In this document: positions 34,402 through 47,967 of the stretch, one piece after another | Numbering within the stretch: position 1 is the stretch's first letter | How the letters are laid out: every line of letters starts with the position of its first letter | Assembly (NCBI RefSeq): GCF_963855985.1 | Contig: NC_087093.1 | Location: forward strand, 12,291,001-12,355,000 | From: Ostrinia nubilalis | Lineage: Eukaryota > Arthropoda > Insecta > Lepidoptera > Crambidae | Direction of reading: 5' to 3' | Length of the DNA: 64,000 bases | Made by a program: the position numbers and the translations under genes | Notes under the pieces: model-generated | The model's input: only the letters and a program-made list of their open reading frames with translations | What the model was told of the DNA's origin: nothing | Database searches by the model: none

Positions 34402-35423
34402 TGTGTAAACATCGTAACTATTACCACAGAATAATAATAAGTACTTACTAACTAAGTTTAACATGTAACATTACATTACGTTCAACTTTTCCGAGGCATC
34501 CACAGACACACTATCTAATATCAAAACGCCTGTCTGTCTGGACTATTTCAATTCAGTGATGGAGTTTGAAAAGAACTAATTCAGTCCGACGCGAGCCATT
34601 AGAATGATTGCCGTCATGCAGCAGAGCTGAAGGGGACCAGACGGCCTCTTAACGGATTGAATTTTGCAGTAGCCGATGTAAGGTTAATAATAGCCAACAA
34701 TGCAATGCAGGGAATGTAGGGATTTAGGGAGTATGATGCCAAAAACTTAAACCTCCTTATTACAAATAGTTAAAAGTCTAGTTGAACTCTAGTACCTATT
34801 GTAATTGAATATGGAAATGACATTTTAAACTAGTTAAACCAGAATCTAACCTTTTGGTAATAAGAGGGAAAGTGTAAAGTTAGATTCGGAATTTTATGTA
34901 ACTGTCACTGAACTCACATATGTTTTAGAATCGATGCTGAAAATACATAGCCTCTTTTTATGCTTCTTAATTTGAACTCATTTATAATGTAAGAGAAGAC
35001 TTAACACTTGGATTCAAATCATGGTGATTTAAGTCTTACATTAAAATATTAATTCTCTGAGCAAAAGGTGTAAAATCATGATTATGATTTTAATATGCAC
35101 CGTAAAAACATTGTTCTAAACGCATATTCAAGAAAACCTCTATGACCTCAAATAAAATTCAGAAAAATATTTCTCTCGTTTATTACCTAAACAAAAAAAG
35201 CATTAATAATAAATAAGAAATAGTACTTTAGGTAACGTCTTTCAAACGCTATTTCGCCTGGGTAATGACTTGGTAAATATAACAAGCAATTTTATTCTGC
35301 ATCCAGAAATCAAACGGTTATATTTTCTTCTAAACATAATATACCTTCGCTTTCGTTTTATCGTAGTGCACCTTCGGTATATTCGAGGAGTTGTCAAGAA
35401 TCTGATTTTGAGTTTATATAAAG
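34402..35423. other. Intergenic, nothing recognised
   Basis: AT-rich with scattered short frames; no feature supported. Confidence 0.45.
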
Positions 35424-35625
35424 ACTAGCGGCCGCCCGAGACTTCGTACGCGTGGATCCCGTTTTACCCCCTTAGGGGTGGAGTTTCGTAAAATCCTTTC
35501 TTAGCGGATGCCTACGTCATAACATCTACCTGCATGCCAAATTTCAGCCCGATCCGTCCATTGGTTTGGGCTGTGCGTTGATAGATCACTATGTCAGTCA
35601 GTCAGTCACCTTTGAGTTTTATATA
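35424..35625 (-). mobile_element. Helitron-like repeat, copy A (minus)
   Basis: Read on the minus strand it ends GGGCGGCCGCTAG before T, with a GCGGCCGC palindrome next to the CTAG end. It is almost identical to 48362-48557 in the opposite orientation; differences include GACTGAC present three times instead of once, CTAT once instead of twice, and a few substitutions. Non-coding. Confidence 0.65.
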
Positions 35626-38600
35626 TTTAGATAGAATAGAAAATCATATTCAAATAGCTGCAATGTTTTATAAACTTTTTCAGTGTAGATTAGAGCCATT
35701 AACCACCATAGAGTTTGCTGAACTGATCACCATCAAAATGTTTTCAGTTTATGGAGTTCACTGCTGGACGAGAGGACAGCTAAGTAATATGCCCACTTTT
35801 TTCATCTATCCCTTGCCAGTTATCTTGAGATCGTTGGTCCACCAAGCATGTAGATACGTCCTACGCTACGTTTACCAAGATTTAGTTTACTCCACCTTTC
35901 GTCAGTTCGTCAATAGATATAGTCGCCCACGACCACTTCAGTTGTAAACTGCGCCCTGAGAATAATAGTTTTTGATTTTTCAATAGTGATGTAACAAAGT
36001 TAAAATTAATAAATCCTTACAAACTTATCGATATTTTTTCCAGCACCAAGTGCCGTAAACATCGCAAAAGGAGGTGTTTACATGCATTTTACACCGCTCG
36101 CCTTTACCAAGACGGTATATTCTCGCCCCAGGAGTCGTCAACCCACGGAATATTTACTTTGAGAGCTTTCTCCCGCTTTACGCCCGTTTCAATGCAGGTG
36201 AAAATTGAAAAAGTTTATGTAACGAGCTCTGAATGTTACTACTTAGGAATGCTACGGCTTAATAAAGTAGAATAAGTGCTTACTTATTGCGAATGGAATG
36301 AAGAATTTTTGAATTTTAAAACTTAATCTTATGATTCTTATTCGGCTGTATGAGTGGATTCAGGCTGTAAAATGATATTTTAAATGCTCATTTAACTCTG
36401 TCTGCATGTTTGGTTTTTACGTTTTCAGACCTGAACACCTGTAAAACTTGATGAATTTTGTTATGGAGATAGAGTTAACCTGAAACCAAAATATGTTTAC
36501 CTTTGTTCTATTTCTTTTGAGAATCAAACCTTATTTAGGTTAAACTCAAATGTAGGACTAACATTTTAAAAATAATTCCGAGCAAAAATCGCCGCTACAT
36601 TTAGGCTCCGCCCAAAGTAGCTGTGCTCAATGATTCAAAACATTACTTAAACAAAGCGCTAAGCTTTAAGCTCCGAGCCACAGGTGTCGAAGCGGTCTAA
36701 GCTTCGTGCATGATTTAAGGCTTCTATTCCACAGTCAGCGATTCTTGCAGATTCAGTGAGCGCGGCGATAGTATATCACTTTAACGACGTCTGGGCGCGG
36801 CCGCGACTGCGCTCAACATTTTCTAATGGCCACATTATCTTGAGACATCTTTCGATTTTCGGATATTAAGTAATGCTCGTATTCTGAAACGGTTCTCAAA
36901 ACTGGATTCAAACACAAGAGCCTGTAATTGGTTTAACTATTGAGAATAATATTAACCAATCATGAACACAAATATTGTTGAGTTTTAATAATTGAACGTA
37001 CGTTTTTGGTACCAAATAAATATTTTTTCTTTCTTTCTTCCTTTCAACGTCAAATATATCGTAACATCCAAAGTGACCAAAAAGTTGACAACACCACTAG
37101 ACGTGTTGCGAATCAAAATTCTTCCAAAGTAGCCAAAGCTACTTTGGATGTCACGAACTATTGACGCTGACTGTACTTTAGTTTGTAATATTGTTGACAC
37201 TTCGCAACTGCCAACCGGCCAATTTGAAAATCATTACGTATGTACAGCAGTGGACGTCGTATGGTTGAAATTATGAGTCATCATGACTCACATTCGAATA
37301 TGTAGGTACTCAACGCCAGACATTTTGCCCATTATTGGTTTTAATATTGACTTAAATAAATTAAAATCAAACCAGGCATCTACTTAGATTTGTATTGGAA
37401 TTTGAGTTTGGTTTCACAAGACCCACTACACATTAAATCATAATCATAATAATCATAATCATAATATCTTTAATCCTTAATTAATTGAAATAAAACACTA
37501 TTTATTTAGTACCTACTCAATAAACAATCACTCTACGTATAAATAAATCACCCCTAATCCCATTTCACAAGGAAATAATTTAAAAATCTATTCCCTTTTG
37601 TAAATTAATTAATGCCAAATGACTAAAATAAACGTAATTAAAACTTTTTCGGATTGACTCTCGCCTGATTTCTTTTTTAATTTGGGCCGACTGGACTAAT
37701 TTGGACGACGCGGGGGTCTGACAGACCCCATAAAAAGTAGTACCCTTTGTCAGGAAAAATCTTTAGAATTAACGAAGAATGGCCCCGAAGGTACAAATTG
37801 AAAAGTAGTTGCTTACGGATAAAATTAAGAGTTTTGGGTGTGACATTGAGGCAGGTGGAAAATCTAAAGGTACGCATATTGACAAAAGTAAGTAGAGGAG
37901 GATCTTGTTTTAATGTATTATTATGTCCGGTAATAGAAGAAAATAAAGAGTATTTTCCTATATTTCATTTAGGCATGAAACTTGCATTAACATAGGACAA
38001 TTACTTTTAAAGCATAGTCATGAGTTTTTTTTGTTGATATTTTTCACTGCTTCTCTTCTCTACAGTAAATTAGGTAGGCTTGTTAAATTGTTTTAACGAT
38101 CTTTACAATATTACCGATCGACTTTTTCAACTCCACACAAATTACTCTAATCGGTGATCGCTTAAATCCCATACTTTAATTGCTTTAATAACAAGTCTTC
38201 CAAGTTTCAAAAACTCGCTTCCTTCAAGGCACGAACGTGTTAAAATCAGAACGTTCGAGGTTCGATTCCCGGTAATTCTCACGTATGTTGGCGATAAAAA
38301 CTTCGTAGATGCCTTGGGCTCTCATTACAGGCTTCACAATTCACGTGATAGTAAACTCCACAGCATATTAGACTATACATTTTTATTGCAAAATCACCTC
38401 TATTACTTGGTACATAAGAGGCCACTATGTGTAGCTTGACTTGCCGACGTCTTTGCTAAACCAATTATGAAGCTACATAATGTACAGTCTGCTGTAATAA
38501 ATTGTATCAGTAATTAAACTTCTTCTTGTGTTCGCTTGATGTTACAATCGGGGGAGATTCTCCAGCTAAGTAGAACTTTTCTGGCGATATACGACGCCAT

Positions 38601-40891
38601 ATTTTTGAAGGTATAAATCGAGATGTGTTACTTAAGGAATAAGAAATGAAAATAAAGATTCATATCTGCTATATGAAGCTATACCTTATTCTGTGGCTAT
38701 ACTAGACCTTTTTACCAAGGTAGGCACACTACTCTATTTTTTTTATACCATTACCATAATAATTTTTGAAGTGGACTGTATATTTACACGTGTATATTTT
38801 TTGTTATAGATGTTCGTTCGTGAACAAAAGGTGATTTGAAATCTAATTATCAAATAAAAAAATAAACTTCTGCAAAAATAAATCTTGATTCCACAAAATG
38901 TGTGTACTAACATTTTCTAGTTTTTATTGTGACTAAAAAATATTATCAATTATTATATTACTTTACCTTCAATATAGGAGTTTTATCTGATTTTAAATAA
39001 ATAACACTCCAATAACAAAGAGCCTGTACTTATCTTTTTTTCTTAAATACAGCAATTAATTCAGTTACTGGCTTAAATTGAAAATTAAACTATTAAGATA
39101 CGGTATGTACAATATTACCATAACGAACCCCTTAAAACTCAATTTACAAGTGTTAATTACACTGTCATAGACAAAATAGAGATAATAGCAGGTTGCGCTA
39201 CCATACATGATTATGATCAAGGCGAGTGTTGTAGGCAAAATATAGATTAGATATCGATAGTTTTCACCCATAAACACCGGCGCCGCTCGACTATTGTGGT
39301 GAGCCCACTCGTAACACAAGCTTATTTAGCTTAACACGGGGGCTAATGGGACTATTAGTAATTTGAGCGATACAAAATCTTTAAAAAAATAGTGATTACA
39401 CAGATGAATAGAAGGTAGATAGACCTAGGTATAAACTTCAGTTTCAATTTCCATGTTGCCATGATTTACTGGTAAATACCTGCTTTCTTTTATTTGACCA
39501 AGGTCTATTTTTTAATGTTTATATTGGCTTTTTCCCAACAAAGTACATCAATATGGTTTAAAATTACGTCGATTTGTACTACGATTAAAATATCCAAGCA
39601 TGTCATAACTATAAGACATGTGAATTCATTTTTATTAATGTTCATGACGTTAATGCAAATAACCACTGCATTAGTTAGTATATTACTTTGACACACATTA
39701 CTATAAGTATTGGACCAGACTAACGACTATAGGTTAATACCGGTGTTTCTTGAATTACCGAGTGCCTAAGTTTAAAGTATTAAAACAAGATACTGTTAAC
39801 CTCGTAGGTACTTATGGCGAAAGAAATTTATAACATTTATTATGGTTCGAATATCGATAAACTCTCTATCTACATCACTAAACCACGGCTCAAGGCTCTA
39901 TAGCGTTTAGCTACGAGCTGTTCTTCAAAACGGTGGTCTATAATTAATCAAACGCAAACATCCTTCATTAATAACCATAAAATATGGTTTATTATAATAA
40001 AAAAATTGAATTAAAATAGTGGCCCGAACTAGATGTTTTTGAAGCAAAAAAATAACAAGGTCTTTAACACGTTGTAATTAGTGGTCGTGATCCTATTATT
40101 ACCATTTCAAGTATGGCGTAGACATGCTTAAAACATGGTAAAGTACCGACGAAAGAAAATTAGATTAAAGGGTAGGTAAATCAGGAAGATCAGTCGGTTT
40201 TTTTTAGACAACCATACATTGCTACATACTGACCGCTTTTGTATTACTTTGCGAGTAGTTAGACTATCAATCTTGGATAAAATATGTTGGGAAAAGATAA
40301 AGTAAGTTACAATCAGACATAATTATGTAGAGTTGGACTCAAAAGTAAATCGATTTAGGTTTAAGCAGTCAGTTAGTCCAAAAACATTTCATTTCGTCGA
40401 ATCCCTATAAGAAGGAAAATAAATAGTGATAAAGATTATCTTAGGATAAGGCTCAGCTAGAAAACTTTTCATTATTATTGCGCTTATGTCTTCTTCTTAC
40501 GAGTTATTCTCAAGACAAGCGAAAGCGTTAGGAGCGCATTAGACGGTGGAAGATCGTCGGCTCAGCGTGAGTCTTGATAACGGCTCGTGGTATCAACGAC
40601 CACTCTTACAAGGATACAACTTATGACGATGAATGTACGAGTTATTAAAACGATTCTCAGACTTGCAGTGTTAGGCTACATCAGTTATAGTAGTTGCAAT
40701 TCACGAAGGCGCGTGAGCTTTACATGTGCGGTGGCCCGCTACTGTGTGCTTACCATGAGTTTACGTTAGGTGTGCTCGCTAGCGAGTACGTCAAAAAATC
40801 TATGAAGATTTTATTTCTTGAAAGTAGCCACTAGCTAGGGGCGCTGCACAATATGTCATTTTTTTACGCAGTCGCTTGCGAGCAACTCATG
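35626..40891. other. Intergenic, minor repeats only
   Basis: The 118-codon frame at 35591-35947 starts inside the Helitron-like repeat and is not supported. An AATCAT-rich microsatellite lies at 37434-37466, and a TTTC-rich run at 37023-37045. At 38255-38275 the text GGTTCGATTCC matches a Pol III B box, but I see no tRNA fold. Nothing else was recognised. Confidence 0.4.
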
Positions 40892-41059
40892 GTAAACACT
40901 AGGGCTTGAATACCGGAATTCCGGAATTTCGTAACTCCGGAATTTCGGATACATTTTTTCCGATATTTCAATTCCGGAACTGAAGCCAATATCGTATTCC
41001 GATATTGAAATTTTTCATAAATTATTTTAAGTTTTCAAAACGTTTAAGTATCAAAATAG

Positions 41060-43050
41060 GTTCTTAGATAAGGAAGTCCTTGAGATGTGTATTCGCAACT
41101 TTATTAGTAATAATATTAAAGAGGCAATAGGGCGAAACCAAAACTCCAAAATGTTCGCTAGAGACAACTCTAATGGGCGAAGCCAGCTGAAGAGAGTGGA
41201 TGATGGAGTAAAACCTGTTAATAGCTCAGCCACAGGACAGTTCCAACAGCTAAGCTAACTCGACACTATACCGAAGATTAGCCGGACATCAGCCCGTACG
41301 TGATTAGGATGACTCTCAAACAGCTAAAGAACAACAAGGCACCGGGTGATGACGGAATAACCTCGGAGCTTCTGAACGCGTCAGGTGATAAGCCGGGTAT
41401 CCTTCCGTTTGGCCAAATTACTTTTCGCCAAATTTCACTTCGCAAACAACTTATCGCCAAAGTTTCATTTCCCAAATGAACTTTTAGCAACTAATTCATT
41501 TGGTCAAATTATCATTTGGCAAAATTTTACTTGGCAAATGTTTATCTAGCAAATGTTTCATTTCGCCAAATATTCTATCCCAAATAATTTGTTTTGTCAA
41601 ATTGTCACTTCACATACTTACTTACCCACCGTTACCCACAAATCAAAGCATAAGGCAGATGATCATGGTTTTCACGAGAATTTTATGTAAAACAAAGAGA
41701 TTGCAGAAAATAGTATGGTTGCAGAAAGTAGGTATTGCAGAAAATAGTAGGTTAGGTTAGGTTAGAACAGTGACCCTTAACGAGCGAACGGAGCGAGCGA
41801 AGCGAGCGTGCCGCGGCAGCGGCCGCCGAGCGCTAGAATCACCTCTATTGTTAATAAATCATTTGGAAATTTCGATAAAAAGAATGAATTATGAAAATTA
41901 ATTTAGAACAAAGTTTATATTAACTACCCACTAAACAAAATAATAACCACAAGCTAATTTGTATTCCATTCTATGCACCAATCAAATTATTTTGTAAATA
42001 GTTTATCGTGAAATATTTTTGCCAAATGAAACATTTGGCAAAACATACTTTGCCAAACAATAATTTGCTAAACAATAATATGCCAAAAACGACATTTGCG
42101 AATTAAAGTTTGCAATAAGTTTATTTTGCCAAATAAGAATTTGCCAAATGAAAATTTGCGAAACGTTGTTTGCGATGTGATAATTTGGGAAACGTTTTTT
42201 GGCCAAACATTAGTAATCCGATAAGCCGATACTGAAAGTCCTTCATAGACTGTAACTCCGTCTTACTCAAGGGAATAATGCCAGAGGCACGGAACAAATG
42301 CTTGGTGGTGTTTTTCTTTAAGAAAGGGGTAAAAGCCTTATTAAGGAATTACAGACCCATCTGGGTTCTGACTCTGAGTAATGTCTACAAGCTGTTTTTG
42401 CGAGCCATCACGAATAGTCTCGCGCGTAGGTTTGATGACTTATAGTCTCTCGAGGAAGCCAGTTATCGAAACGTTTACACTACCATATTATACCGCATCT
42501 ATACGCTACGGCAGGTTATACAGAAGACCAAAGAGTCTAACCTTCCTATATGCTTGGCGTTCTTAGACTATGAGAAGGTCTTTGAGCCTGGCTGAACACG
42601 AGGGCGATTCCTCTGCGATTCCTCTGCAGCGAGCTGTGAGGCAAGGAGATGTAATAATACGTCGAATTCAACTCGGCTGGGCAGCGTTCGGGAAACTACA
42701 TAACATCTTTTCGACCAAAACACTTCAGTGCCTAAAGACGAAAGTCTACAATCAGTGTGTGTTACCAGTAGTGATGACACACGGTTCGGAAACGTGGCCT
42801 CTTACTAGAAGGCCTTATAATAAGCTCAAAGTTGCACACCATGGTATGGAGAGTGCTATGCTCGGTGTTTCTTTTCGAGATCGAACCAGAAATGAGGAGA
42901 TTCGTAAACGAACTAAAGTTGCCTGACATATAGCGATCGGATTACCAAGCTAAAGTGGCAATGGGCAGGGCACATAGTACGTAGAACAGACGGCCGATAG
43001 GGCAAGGTTCTAAAGTGGAGGCCACATACGTGTACGTGTTTGTCGGGAGG
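41060..43050 (+). pseudogene. RTE-type LINE fragment inside the hAT shell
   Basis: The plus-strand translation gives RTE reverse-transcriptase pieces: an N-terminal block (NQNSKMFARDNS), LKQLKNNKAPGDDGITSELL near 41320-41380, then after the 41396-42219 insertion KVLHRLCNSVLLKG, KNYRPI-like and VYKLFLRAITNSLARRF, and later YNQCVLPVVMTHGSETWPLT and MLGVSFRDRTRNEEIR. The catalytic YADD block is missing, so there is an internal deletion near 42650, and several stops interrupt the frame. The 3' end is lost near 43050. Confidence 0.75.
41396..42219. mobile_element. Element with inverted arrays of ~16-bp degenerate repeats
   Basis: An 824-bp insertion flanked by an exact 9-bp duplication GATAAGCCG (41387-41395 and 42220-42228). 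Removing it restores the RTE reading frame (SGDKP then ILKVL), which proves it is an insertion. About 200 bp at each end consists of degenerate units such as TTTGGCAAATG..CAT and TTCGCCAAATTTCA, spaced about 15-17 bp apart and inverted between the arms. The centre holds a short TTAGG run and a GC-rich patch (41782-41836). A 9-bp duplication suggests a Mutator-like element, but no transposase is present and the termini match only partly. Confidence 0.75.
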
Positions 43051-43168
43051 CGTATTCTTTTTTTAACCAACTCCGGAACTAGAACCGGAATTCCGGAGTT
43101 GAGTGCCCAATATCGGAAATCAGTTCCGGAGTTGAAAACTATCCCATATTGCAAGCCCTAGTAAACAC

Positions 43169-45898
43169 ACTGTTCGTTTTTCAAAAGTTTTGATAGTCAT
43201 TACACTATCGTTATGTACAGTCACGGAATGAAAAGGTTAGTCAGTTTTCAAATTGATTCCTTCAACGAATCGCGAGCACATATTACCTTTTGAAACTATG
43301 TTACAGAATAATCTCGAGTTAGAGAAAATAATCTTTAACTGTTCGTCAGTAAAGTTCAAAATTATTCAGATCAAAGTTATTTGACGATTTAACTTGTCAA
43401 GAAGATTATTATGATTGATAAACTAAAACCTTCTTGTTGGTTCAACCTGCCATTATCTATTAAATAAAAAAACTACATTTTGTAACATTGCACTGATGGG
43501 ATAGAAAAATAAAAGAGCAAAACCTTATTCGTTAGCAAACGTCATATTTATTTAAATGTTAGCAGCACTGTTTCTTGCACGGTTATGTTGGCAGGTTTGA
43601 CTCTTACAGTACCTAGTGCAAGCGAAAACCGACATTAAGGTGACGAACCTTTTCATTCCGCGACTGTACATGTACGTACACGCACATGCACACCCACACA
43701 AGTAAAACTCACTCGCCTTCGTGCGTTGCAAGAACTATATTTTTTAGTTTCACATGAGTTTGACTTTGAATCTAGAGGTCTCATCTTTAGAGTTGCGTAG
43801 TGCACTAATCAATTGAAATCATTTTATCAGCTGTCAATACACAGCTCTCCCATTGATATTGTATGGGATAGAAAAGCTATGACGTTACTTTTTGGCCAAC
43901 TTAGTGGAGCTAATGTATTTATTTATTTCGAAAGCTACTAAAATCATATTTTAAGGTTAATAAGTAGTACTAATTGCCTTTTCATTATTGATTTGTGATG
44001 TCAACTAGCCAGTTGCAGATTCCTGACTTTTAATTTTTGGGCTTACATTAATGCGAATAAATCATTCCAATACCGAATCAACCAAACCCGTATAATCTCT
44101 TTGCGTAAACAACGCTACTCTACGGAATTGTCATCACAAATAAATTGGATTATCAATATGACGCGTCGGAACCAATTAACGTGCCGCGGTTTTTAATGGG
44201 CCGGCATTATCTGCCCGCAGTAAATAAGCGTTATCGATTGCCGCCTGTTTTGTATCGATGCTGCAATATGGAAAGTTTTTTGAGAGGTTAAAGTCTAGTG
44301 TCTAGTGGAAAAACGCCCATGTCCAAGGGATCCTTTAGATACAGGCTAGGACTATTTTAAAGGTAACTCTGCTTGACAGTGAAAGAAACGACAACACCTC
44401 TATGACGTAAGTAGATATTCGACTTTTTTGACAAACTAATTTGAATAGCTGGGAAAGCCTTTGTCCAGCAGTGGGGACTTATTTTAATACTTAATATTTA
44501 GGTGGGCGTGGGACACATGTAATATGAAATTGTAGGTTTCTCAACTCAATAGTGCGAATTATTAAATATGATTCTATTAGGTAACTGGATTGATTAGAGT
44601 CCTTTTGGTTCGAACATGTACGGAGCTTTTTGTACTCCTCGTCTAATTATGCCATTGTTCTTTATTATAAGACGTAGACTACTTATTGACTACTGATTAA
44701 AAGCCTCTACCGCAAATGAAGGTAGTAGGTACACGTTAAATTTTGGAGTATGTAACAATAAATGGGTTCTTGAATATTGAAAGTCGGTACATAATATTTT
44801 TGGCTTGCTCAATTATTTACAGTTGTCGTTTCCATTGCTTTTGGCAATCTCCTTCGCTATTGTTTCGTAGTAAACAATCCAACATTACGTGCACAATTCT
44901 TTCACATTACATCGTAGCAACTGTTAAAGCAGCAAGATCGTGTCGCTTTACGATTTACGTTCATACGACGCTTTTAGGTGTTTACTGCGCCGTCTAGACT
45001 GGATGGTTTACGCCGTTTACGGGATCCAGCTAATGTTTCACATTTGAGCTAAATTCAAGATTTGCGAGATATTATCTGCAGCTGAAACGTTTTAACGCGT
45101 TTTCACTTACCTGTTAATAGATTATAAATATTAAATGTAGAGCTAAAATGGATACAGTGTTGATTTCTATTTACAATATTCATAGGACTGCTGTTAATGG
45201 CATTAGCATGAATTATCAAATATAATTTGTATCGAAATACAAATATTTGAAATACCAAATTGTTTGCTTAGTTACAATAATATTTAGTTTGAGTAGGTAT
45301 TTGGTTTTTCTTTGCTATTTTCTAGCAAAAGTACAAATAATAAGTAAATTAATCGAGACAAATTACAAGTATAGGTACTAATGTCATTAAATTTCGACAG
45401 TAAAAAATATGAAATATGATGTATTGACATGTAAAATTAGGTAGGTACAAATCTCTTTTGATAAATAGTAAAATATTCATCTCTAGATCTTAAAAGTAAT
45501 TTCAATTGTGAAAAATATCTTTGCGTCATGAGTAAACCATACTTACACTTAGCTATAAAGATATATATCCATAATAGCCTATAGCCATAATGTAACTAAC
45601 AATGATTTCAAACAATACCTACTTCGTTTGTTTACGCTCGTGTTTTCAGCGTCACTTATCCACGGTGATAAAATACAAGGAAATACAGTCTTTTAATAAG
45701 ACTTGGCAGGCGATGCATGTTGCGGTAGATCATGGACGCAAAGTGGGTCATAAATTTGTTGTTATTGCTCATCGAGTCATTGAATGCGGTCTCAAGGTGA
45801 CCTTATTTACCTTGTAGCTCATGTGCGACAAGGAAATAAGTACTTACACAGTGAGACAAACTCTTATCACGCTGGTATTTAATTTTAGCCTGTGCTCT
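43169..45898. other. Intergenic with one LINE tail trace
   Basis: No gene is supported. At 44449-44482 the text GGAAAGCCTTTGTCCAGCAG matches the conserved 3' end of the RTE ORFs found elsewhere in the window. The rest is AT-rich with chance frames (44743-44997, 45602-45817). Confidence 0.4.
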
Positions 45899-46022
45899 TA
45901 GGCTGGGTTGCACCATCTTATTTTAACTTTGACAAACGTCAAAAATCTGTCAAACTCCATACAAAAAACACCGGTTATCGTCAAAGTTACGGTCAAAGTT
46001 AGGTGGTGCAACTCAGCCTTAA
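45899..46022 (+). mobile_element. 120-bp MITE family, copy 1
   Basis: The ends GGCTGGGTTGCACCATCTTA and (reversed) GGCTGAGTTGCACCACCTAA are inverted repeats. The core has TTTGACAAACGTC and CACCGGTTATCG. Five more copies are in the window. No coding capacity. Confidence 0.8.
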
Positions 46023-46087
46023 TAATGTGTTTTTTTGTTGTTGTTAGTTACTTCGAGAAGAGATCTCTGCATTGACGTCAATGAATC

Positions 46088-46223
46088 AGTTGACGACCTG
46101 ATAAAGGTAGCAGGAAGGCGCTGGATGCAGGCCGCTACCAACCCTGCGATGTGGAAGTCATTGGGGGAGGCCTATGTTCAGCAGTGGTCGTCCTGTGGCT
46201 GAAATGATGATGATGATGATGAA
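46088..46223 (+). pseudogene. RTE LINE 3' end with (GAT)n tail
   Basis: The translation VDDLIKVAGRRWMQAA ... WKSLGEAYVQQWSSCG, then stop, is the C-terminus of an RTE-type ORF, followed directly by the microsatellite tail (GATGAT)n. It is 5'-truncated to about 135 bp. Confidence 0.75.
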
Positions 46224-47967
46224 TATCAGCGAATATTTTTATCAGGAAAATCTGGAGTTTTCTGGGAGTTTCACTCCTACGAAAGTACCAGGAATGTATA
46301 CTTCAGAAGACATAAGGGACTGATCAGCAAATCAGCTGTTTCCGTGGGAGTGTCATCGCTCCAAAAGTACCAGGCTTGCATAGGCCTGAAAGAGGTATGT
46401 CACATCACGTGTTGCGGTAGGACGCTCGTAAAAATAATTTAGTGTGCAGTCATTAGCGCCGCCGCGCCATCTGCCGGCACGTAATGCACTTAAAACGACG
46501 GAACAGCGCCGGTGTTTTTGTTTCGTTTCACGTAATACGTTTAGAGGGAGCAAAAGCGAAGTGCATTTTAGGATAGCACTCTGACGGTGTACAGTTTGAG
46601 GATGGAAGTTTTAAGTAATTTGACGTTTTTTTCACGTTTTTCAGCTGAATTTATATAATTTATTGACATTTAAAAAGTAAGCAGGATCAGCGCCCAGCTA
46701 CTTTTGGAAAAAATAGATCAGTATTATGGAACTAATATTTACTCGTATATATGTATGTTCATCCATTATCTTATCGTAATGACGTGGTTGTAACAATCCT
46801 AATGTGATATTAATACAGCTACACATAAGGCTATCTTATACACATTTTCATTATGATATAGCATCTAATAAAGGCAATAAAGCTATACATGCCACAACAT
46901 TAACTTTGATGTGCCGTCGACCTAAAACAGCATCTCATACAACGCATCTCTAATGTAAACTAATTTTGCATTAGCGACTTACACAGCCTGATTTTGCGTC
47001 GCTTTTCCAGTCACCGTGAGCAAACTTAGCGACACAAAATGAGTTATTAAGAGCAAAGCAGCTGCGCCCAGCTCGTGCTCACTTGATCAGGTTTTATGGT
47101 AATTACATTGGGTGTCTCATAGGGCCGACAAAAACAACATATAGCTATCAAAGTCCGTTTCACAGGGTTGAAAAAAGTAACTAAAAGTAGCGGGAATTCC
47201 CCCAGCCTCGTTCTAAACAATTGAGTTTTTATGCAAGTTTAAAATTTTGATATAGAGCAACAGGAATTGATTTTTTTTTACTTATATCATCATTATTATT
47301 TAGTCTATAGCACACGTATTACGTACACCATAAGCCCTTTAAAGAACGCCACAAAGCAAGACCATAAAATAAAACTCACAAGTTCGTGTCAACTTTCTTT
47401 CGCTCAATCTTACCTAAGTGGGTACTTACGTACAAGGAAACCTTATGATCTTATGCAAGTTGTAATAGGTGATATTTAGCAAAAAATACCTATTCAGATG
47501 TGCCTGCATAGTACCAGCCCATAGTTCAATAAGTTCTTCGTTCGGTGATATAAGACTCACATTACCACCTGTCGTCGTTCTCCCAAGTCGTCAAGCGTCA
47601 CGAATTTCCCTAAAAAAGGGGTACCTGATTGATACGCTGGATGATCCGTGGAACCCTGACAGATGCCAGCCCTCATGTTATGTTGAGGATAGATTACCCA
47701 CGTCTCTAGTTAAATTGAGTGCGAAACGTCTTCCAGAGTGATTGGTTTTTATTTTATCGCCCACGTCACGCTTTTTTATGCGATAAAACATTAAAATGAC
47801 TGGAATTGTCCAGGCACATGCTTCATAAAGTAGATTACACTGTATGTAGTAAAATAAACGCTTGAAATACTTTTACACACAAATAATCGTTAGCAATAGG
47901 TGTGACCATTAGATTATGTTATGTCGAGTAAAACGAAGTTTAAAATAATAGTTTGATACCAACCGAA
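46224..47967. other. Intergenic, nothing recognised
   Basis: A GC-richer patch near 46380-46560 gives an opposite-strand frame without motifs. No gene or repeat end supported. Confidence 0.4.

Larger units (their letters stand above)
40900..43160. mobile_element. hAT-like element carrying nested insertions
   Basis: The termini TAGGGCTTGAATA and (reversed) TAGGGCTTGCAATA are inverted and flanked by an exact 8-bp duplication GTAAACAC (40892-40899 and 43161-43168), the hAT length. The outer 100-150 bp on both sides are packed with CCGGAATTCCGG-type palindromes. No transposase is present. The 2.0 kb between the ends is an RTE LINE fragment that itself holds another element, so the shell was originally a MITE of about 250 bp. 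Confidence 0.8.

Noticed and set aside
35591..35947. 118-codon plus-strand frame
   Set aside because: It starts inside a Helitron-like repeat (SVSQS from TCAGTCAGTCAG) and then runs through unrecognisable sequence. Longer than its neighbours, but without motif or context.
38255..38275. GGTTCGATTCCCGG text suggesting a tRNA gene
   Set aside because: Only the B-box-like part is present. I could not draw an acceptor stem, anticodon arm or A box around it.
42003..42206. 67-codon minus-strand frame rich in LAN/IWQ repeats
   Set aside because: It arises from the degenerate 16-bp repeats of the array element.
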